Source: Actinomycetota bacterium (GTDB lineage Bacteria; Actinomycetota; Actinomycetes; UBA12327). Taken from it: a stretch of 10,252 nucleotides of DNA. Position numbers and translations under genes: made by a program. Positions 6,669 through 10,252 of the stretch are shown here, piece by piece; the first letter of the stretch is position 1, and every line of letters begins with the position of its first letter. The DNA lies in assembly GCA_026392555.1 (NCBI GenBank), contig JAPLBW010000149.1, positions 1-10,252 of the forward strand, in the 5' to 3' direction. Below the pieces are notes generated by a model that searched no databases, was not told the origin of the DNA, and saw only the letters and a program-made list of their open reading frames with translations.

Positions 6669-8645
6669 CTATCGGAACAGTGCGCCTAATTTGGCGCTGA
6701 TGACACTGTTGTCAAAGAGTTCAGCACCTTGCTTCGCCACGCGATCTGACTGTTGCGCAAAGGCCGCATTAGATGTTGCTTCAAGGATGCGAGTGACACC
6801 TTGCTGAAGGTCATCTACGACCCACTCTGGCGGGAAGATGTGACGGGGTGCGTCGAAGTTCTCAAAGAATGGCCAGTTGCGTACAACGGGGATTGCCCCT
6901 GAACACGCGCCTTCCACGATGGCCATGTGGAGGCTTTCTCGCACGCTGCTGCTCACGATGACCCCGACTTGGGTGAGCAAGTTGGGGACGTCATCGGTAA
7001 AGGGAATGAATTCAATGGCATGGGCAACATCTGCTTCTTGGGCGCGTTCCAGCGCTGACGTGAAGTACCGCTGTGCTCCTGCTGATGTCTCGGGGTTCGG
7101 CTCGCTGCCGACGATCAGCAGACGAAAATCAGGATCCTGCTTGAGAAGTAGGGCCAGGAGATCGATGGCCCACGTGACGTCCTTAGCCGCTGCACTCCAG
7201 CCCAAAACCGCTAGAGTTTTAGCGGCCCCAGCGGATTTGCTCCGATGTAGCGATGCTGCGTCCACCCCTACGGGGATGACGTGCACGTTTGTCGTGGTCG
7301 CATCGAAACCGATGAGTTGAGGAACCATCAAATCGCGGATGTGGTCAGAGACAAAGACCAGGTCATCAACATTTGACCAATCCACCAGGTGCGGAAAGAT
7401 CGTGAACGCTTCAAAAGAGTGGAGACGGACGATGAGGCGCTGCGAACTTCGCGCTTGCAGTGACATTTGAACGGCAAGGCGTTGACACCATTCAACCCAG
7501 ACAGTATTGGCCGAACCGATGTGCTTAGAAAGCTCAGGACTAAGCACGGTTGGCTGGGTGTTGGTGGAAAGCTTCAAGCGTTGTTCAATGTGCCAAGCAG
7601 TGGGTCTGCGTACATCAGGTACCAACAGTTTGGAGGTGTCCACTGTAGTGCTCGCAATACCTAAGCTTGACAACCCGGCAGCCAATGAGTCGATGAACGA
7701 AAGATTAGAGTGCGAAAGGATCGCCACTGAATCGACCGGCTCAAGGGACTTTGCCTCAGACCTTCGCCGAATCGCTAAATCCTGAACCGAGGGCGATTGC
7801 CTCCAGTCGTTGAGGAAGCCGCTGGGATCTTGTGTCATGGGTGACGCAGGGTTGTCGAAGTGCAATGCACGATGGAAGAGGACTTCGGAAGCCCGATTGA
7901 GGTCAACTGCCGCTACATCGTTGCGCTTGGCTAGGTGATGGCCGTCGGCTCGACCCAGGAGCAATCCGCTCGCTGAAGCGATCTGTTCGACCGTTGGCTG
8001 GTGGCCACTCTCCACAGTGCTTTCCGTTGAGGCGATTTCCTGCTCTTTGATCGAAGGCCCAGCTTTGAGGAGCGCTCGGTAGAGGGCATCAACTGGCAAG
8101 CACTGAAATTCCCACGTCCAGGTATGGAGAAATTCAGGATCGTTGAGCCGCTCCTTGAATGATTGTTCGTGGGCGAGTACATCAGTGACGACGCGGACAA
8201 AATCCTCAGTGTCCCCGACCTTAAAGGCTTTTCCAATGCCATTGGACTCAACAAATTCAGTGGAGGCAGCTACCGCGCTGGTAATGATGGGCAACCTGGC
8301 GTGGGCGTATTCAAATAATTTGGTGGGCAATGCCCAGGTGTGGTTCAGGGTGACGTGCAGTGGTGACAAACCAATGTTGGCGCTGCGGACAAAGCTCGAC
8401 ACTTGATCCGGGTGAACGTAGGGCAAGGAATGGAATCTGTCACCGACACCTAGTGCGTCCGCCTCATCGTGAAGTTGGTTCACGTAAGCACCCGGCTTTG
8501 TCAAGATGGCGAAGTGAACACCATGAAGCTCAGTCAGTGCCTGGATCACGGTAGATAGTCCGCGTCGAGGAGCGGCGCCACCCACGTAGACGAGAATCTT
8601 GTCTTCCGGTGGCAATCCAAGGGTTGACCGAAGGTCCGGATTCAC
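6669..8645 (-). CDS. Donor half of one GT4 fused to a complete second glycosyltransferase; out of frame with its N-terminus
   Basis: The frame gives 658 residues from GTG 8645, but that codon is probably not a true start, because residues 1-195 complete the GT4 enzyme begun at 9543. YVGGAAPRRGLSTVIQAL (20-37), the PTKLFEYAHARLPIITS segment (107-123, containing the donor-site Glu) and ALYRALL are the standard C-terminal half. After a variable linker (about 196-250), a second glycosyltransferase starts. It has VLFHRALHFDNPASPM (255-270), VAILSHSN (307-314), VWVEWCQRLA (382-391), RLIVRLHSFEAF (403-414), FVSDHIRDL (431-439), LAVLGWSAAAKD (478-489) and SSSVRESLHMAIVEGACSGAIPVV (565-588). That last block is a GT4-type donor site, EX7-like. 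Such second-half proteins are usually separate genes in my experience of actinobacterial cell-wall clusters, so this is a natural fusion. It ends 3 bases before the next gene. Confidence 0.78.
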   Translation of the reverse strand: MNPDLRSTLGLPPEDKILVYVGGAAPRRGLSTVIQALTELHGVHFAILTKPGAYVNQLHDEADALGVGDRFHSLPYVHPDQVSSFVRSANIGLSPLHVTLNHTWALPTKLFEYAHARLPIITSAVAASTEFVESNGIGKAFKVGDTEDFVRVVTDVLAHEQSFKERLNDPEFLHTWTWEFQCLPVDALYRALLKAGPSIKEQEIASTESTVESGHQPTVEQIASASGLLLGRADGHHLAKRNDVAAVDLNRASEVLFHRALHFDNPASPMTQDPSGFLNDWRQSPSVQDLAIRRRSEAKSLEPVDSVAILSHSNLSFIDSLAAGLSSLGIASTTVDTSKLLVPDVRRPTAWHIEQRLKLSTNTQPTVLSPELSKHIGSANTVWVEWCQRLAVQMSLQARSSQRLIVRLHSFEAFTIFPHLVDWSNVDDLVFVSDHIRDLMVPQLIGFDATTTNVHVIPVGVDAASLHRSKSAGAAKTLAVLGWSAAAKDVTWAIDLLALLLKQDPDFRLLIVGSEPNPETSAGAQRYFTSALERAQEADVAHAIEFIPFTDDVPNLLTQVGVIVSSSVRESLHMAIVEGACSGAIPVVRNWPFFENFDAPRHIFPPEWVVDDLQQGVTRILEATSNAAFAQQSDRVAKQGAELFDNSVISAKLGALFR

Positions 8646-9543
8646 TCCAGTGGCTGGCCCGAGCCATTGGCACGTTGGCCACGATCATGGGGTTTTGCTT
8701 TAACCCGTGGCGGTTGACTAATTCCTGCCTGATTCCCTCGGCAACGGTGATGATCGCATCGCTCTTTCGCAGGTAGAACGCCTCATAGGTTTCGTTTCCG
8801 CGACGTTTCCGTGCGTCAGCTATCCCTTCAATTCCGGGGAGGAATTCGTGAGCGTCGTAGACCACCGGAGGACGCTTGCCCTTCCTCGAACAGCGATCTG
8901 CGTAACGAACAGCGATGCCGATGCTTCGGTAGTCGTGAGCGTGAATGAGGTCGGGCGCTAACTCCGCTAGGACAGGAGCGATGGCGAGTTCAAGGTCAGC
9001 CAAAAAGGGGTCATCGTATGACCACGTGTTGCGCGCTGATCTCCCGGTGAAACCAGCAAATCGTCGGGGCGCTTTGGCCTGGCTTACACGGCGCTTGAAC
9101 TGATCGTTGCGCAGTCGGTGCATCGCTCGCTGAAGGACAAAACTTATCTTCTTAAGGAAGGCGGGAATGCCAGTGTGAGTTGCGAGGTAGCTGTCAAAGT
9201 CAATCTTGCGCCACTTAGCGCGCAAGGTGGCCGCTGATGCTTGGCTCTTGTCGCGGTACGCAAAAACGGACTTGAGGGTCCGTCGAGGCGCCAATGTGGG
9301 GCGCTTGTGCAGGGTCAGCTCGGTGGGAGCCTTAATAACGACGGCAGCATCGAGTCTGGTCGTTTGGCGTTCGGTGCTGGGCGAGCGACCGACGAGAAAA
9401 ACTTCCCACCCCAGGGATGCCATGAATCGTGCTGACTTTTGGACTCGTGAGTCACCGTCGATGGTGTTGTCGACGATCATCACAATGCGCGGGGTTCGTG
9501 GTGACAAATCCGCTTTGGGTGCCGTTGGGCCATCCGATGTCAT
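8530..9543 (-). CDS. Family 4 glycosyltransferase, N-terminal half; C-terminal residues are frameshifted
   Basis: The first 292 or so of the 337 residues are the acceptor-side half of a GT4 enzyme. IVMIVDNTIDGDSRVQKSA (about 20-38) is the actinobacterial variant of the DxRVxK start motif. After a basic, poorly conserved insertion (80-170), DLIHAHDYRSIGIA (198-211), VVYDAHEFLPG (227-237) and SDAIITVAEGIRQEL (261-275) follow as expected. After NPMIVANVP (284-292) family likeness stops, and the remaining 45 residues are read from the wrong frame, while the +1 frame carries on as PDLRSTLGLPPEDKILVYVGG. If joined to the downstream frame, the product would be about 957 residues holding two glycosyltransferases. 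ATG 9543 lies 63 bases after the epimerase stop, without a clear Shine-Dalgarno sequence. Sugar and acceptor are not predictable. Confidence 0.78.
   Translation of the reverse strand: MTSDGPTAPKADLSPRTPRIVMIVDNTIDGDSRVQKSARFMASLGWEVFLVGRSPSTERQTTRLDAAVVIKAPTELTLHKRPTLAPRRTLKSVFAYRDKSQASAATLRAKWRKIDFDSYLATHTGIPAFLKKISFVLQRAMHRLRNDQFKRRVSQAKAPRRFAGFTGRSARNTWSYDDPFLADLELAIAPVLAELAPDLIHAHDYRSIGIAVRYADRCSRKGKRPPVVYDAHEFLPGIEGIADARKRRGNETYEAFYLRKSDAIITVAEGIRQELVNRHGLKQNPMIVANVPMARASHWSESGPSVNPWIATGRQDSRLRGWRRSSTRTIYRDPGTD
8645..8684 (-). other. Frame break inside the double glycosyltransferase gene
   Basis: Family-like sequence switches from the frame of ATG 9543 to the +1 frame somewhere between VANVP (8668) and VNPDLRSTLGL (8645). 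The downstream frame is closed by TGA at 8685-8687, so the switch must be below that. The locus 9543-6669 is 2875 bases (3n+1), so removing one base gives one continuous frame of 957 residues. No homopolymer longer than three bases lies in the switch interval. Confidence 0.75.
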
Positions 9544-9606
9544 GCCCAGAGATTACTACCTGGGAGTACCAACAAGACGTACTGGCGTCGTGTTGGGGCG
9601 AAGGGC

Positions 9607-10252
9607 TTAAGGGGTAGATCTTTCCAGTAGCGATGCAACGTTGTTGGCTGCTCGTCCATCGCCGAAAGTCTTCTCACCTTGAACTTTGGGTGTGGCTCGT
9701 TGCGAGATTTGATCAAGGTTTTCCAAGTTTGGCGCAAGAACGTTCCATCCATCATCAAGGGTTTCGACCCACTCAGTTTCCGCGCGCAGTGTCGTGGTTA
9801 GACGTTGAAGTAGGTAGGCCTCTTTTTGCAATCCGCCGCTGTCAGTTATGACTCCACGAGAGCCGAGCACTGCTTGGATAAGTTGTGGGTAGGCCAAAGG
9901 TGGAACGGGGACGAGTGGCCCCTTCTGCAGTTCAATGTTGAGTTGCCGCGCACGATTTCCAAGGCGCGGATGCACCGGTAGATATACGGGCTGAGACAGG
10001 CCCTGAAGTGCGGTGATGATCGATGCCAATCGGTCGGCATCGTCAGTGTTTTCGGCTCGGTGGATCGTGGCCAGTAGGTAGTTTTCATCCGGCTGAGCGA
10101 GCGGAAGTGACTGGAACTTTTGTGGATCAGCCAAAACCACATCGCGGATAGCAAGACAGATATCAGTCATCACATCGCCGACGAGGTGAGACCTGTCACC
10201 GAGCCCTTCGCGGCTGAGGTGGCCCATGGCGGTGCGAGTGGGGGCGAGCAGT
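9607..10252 (-). CDS. wecB: Non-hydrolysing UDP-N-acetyl-aminosugar 2-epimerase (WecB/WbpI family), 5' truncated by window
   Basis: Translation runs in from the window edge: LLAPTRTAMGHLSREGL precedes and includes the ATG at 10227, which is internal rather than the start. The 214 visible residues are the C-terminal part of a protein usually near 370. Family landmarks are VGDVMTD, ATIHRAENTDD, PVHPR, TDSGGLQKEA, and TEWVETLDDGWN. In WecB proper the last block reads more like TERPEA. The TEWVE form, together with IHRAENTDD, is what I associate with WbpI-type enzymes that epimerise UDP-2,3-diacetamido-2,3-dideoxyglucuronate to the manno form, though some UDP-GlcNAc epimerases share it. The three + strand amino-sugar genes favour the WbpI reading. 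It is the first gene seen of the - operon, and it ends 63 bases before the double glycosyltransferase. Confidence 0.88.
   Translation of the reverse strand, partial: LLAPTRTAMGHLSREGLGDRSHLVGDVMTDICLAIRDVVLADPQKFQSLPLAQPDENYLLATIHRAENTDDADRLASIITALQGLSQPVYLPVHPRLGNRARQLNIELQKGPLVPVPPLAYPQLIQAVLGSRGVITDSGGLQKEAYLLQRLTTTLRAETEWVETLDDGWNVLAPNLENLDQISQRATPKVQGEKTFGDGRAANNVASLLERSTP

Noticed and set aside
1..10252. Insertion sequences, tRNA or rRNA genes, CRISPR arrays, phage genes
   Set aside because: No transposase motifs, inverted terminal repeats, clover-leaf sequences or regularly spaced repeats were seen on either strand.

Overview
The window is a surface-polysaccharide gene cluster from an actinobacterium. 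The base composition looks moderate (my estimate by eye is mid-50s % GC). TTA, TTG and other A/T-containing codons are used freely, so this is not a very high-GC streptomycete. The export permease and the glycosyltransferases read like families I know from Micrococcales-type Actinomycetota. The genus cannot be fixed from the sequence alone.

Layout, + strand (1-4850). The window opens inside the C-terminal, membrane-embedded end of a family 2 glycosyltransferase (1-332). A 151-bp gap follows, then a tightly packed run: ABC-2 export permease (484-1410), its ATPase (1394-2176, TTG start, overlapping the permease), a left-handed beta-helix N-acetyltransferase (2178-2786), a DegT-family sugar aminotransferase (2779-3870) and a Gfo/Idh/MocA sugar-nucleotide dehydrogenase (3867-4850). 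Overlapping or nearly touching stop and start codons indicate one operon from about 484.

Layout, - strand (10252-4855). A second set of genes runs the other way. It begins with a non-hydrolysing UDP-HexNAc(A) 2-epimerase whose N-terminus lies outside the window (10252-9607). Next is a very long double glycosyltransferase, broken into two reading frames near 8645-8684 (9543-6669). Last is another GT-B glycosyltransferase with an extra C-terminal domain, also broken into two frames near 6135-6177 (6665-4855). The two operons converge, with only 4 bases between the stop codons at 4850 and 4855.

How it fits together. The dehydrogenase, aminotransferase, acetyltransferase and 2-epimerase match the logic of the WbpB/WbpE/WbpD/WbpI route from UDP-GlcNAcA to UDP-2,3-diacetamido-2,3-dideoxy-hexuronic acids. 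The 6-dehydrogenase (WbpA) that would start this route is not in the window. Alternatively, without it, a UDP-2,3-diacetamido-hexose could be made. The glycosyltransferases would build a lipid-linked glycan containing this sugar, and the Wzm/Wzt-like ABC pair would export it. No mobile element, tRNA, rRNA or CRISPR array was seen. The most notable points are the two broken glycosyltransferases sitting side by side, the two-GT fusion, and the diamino-sugar genes split between two converging operons.
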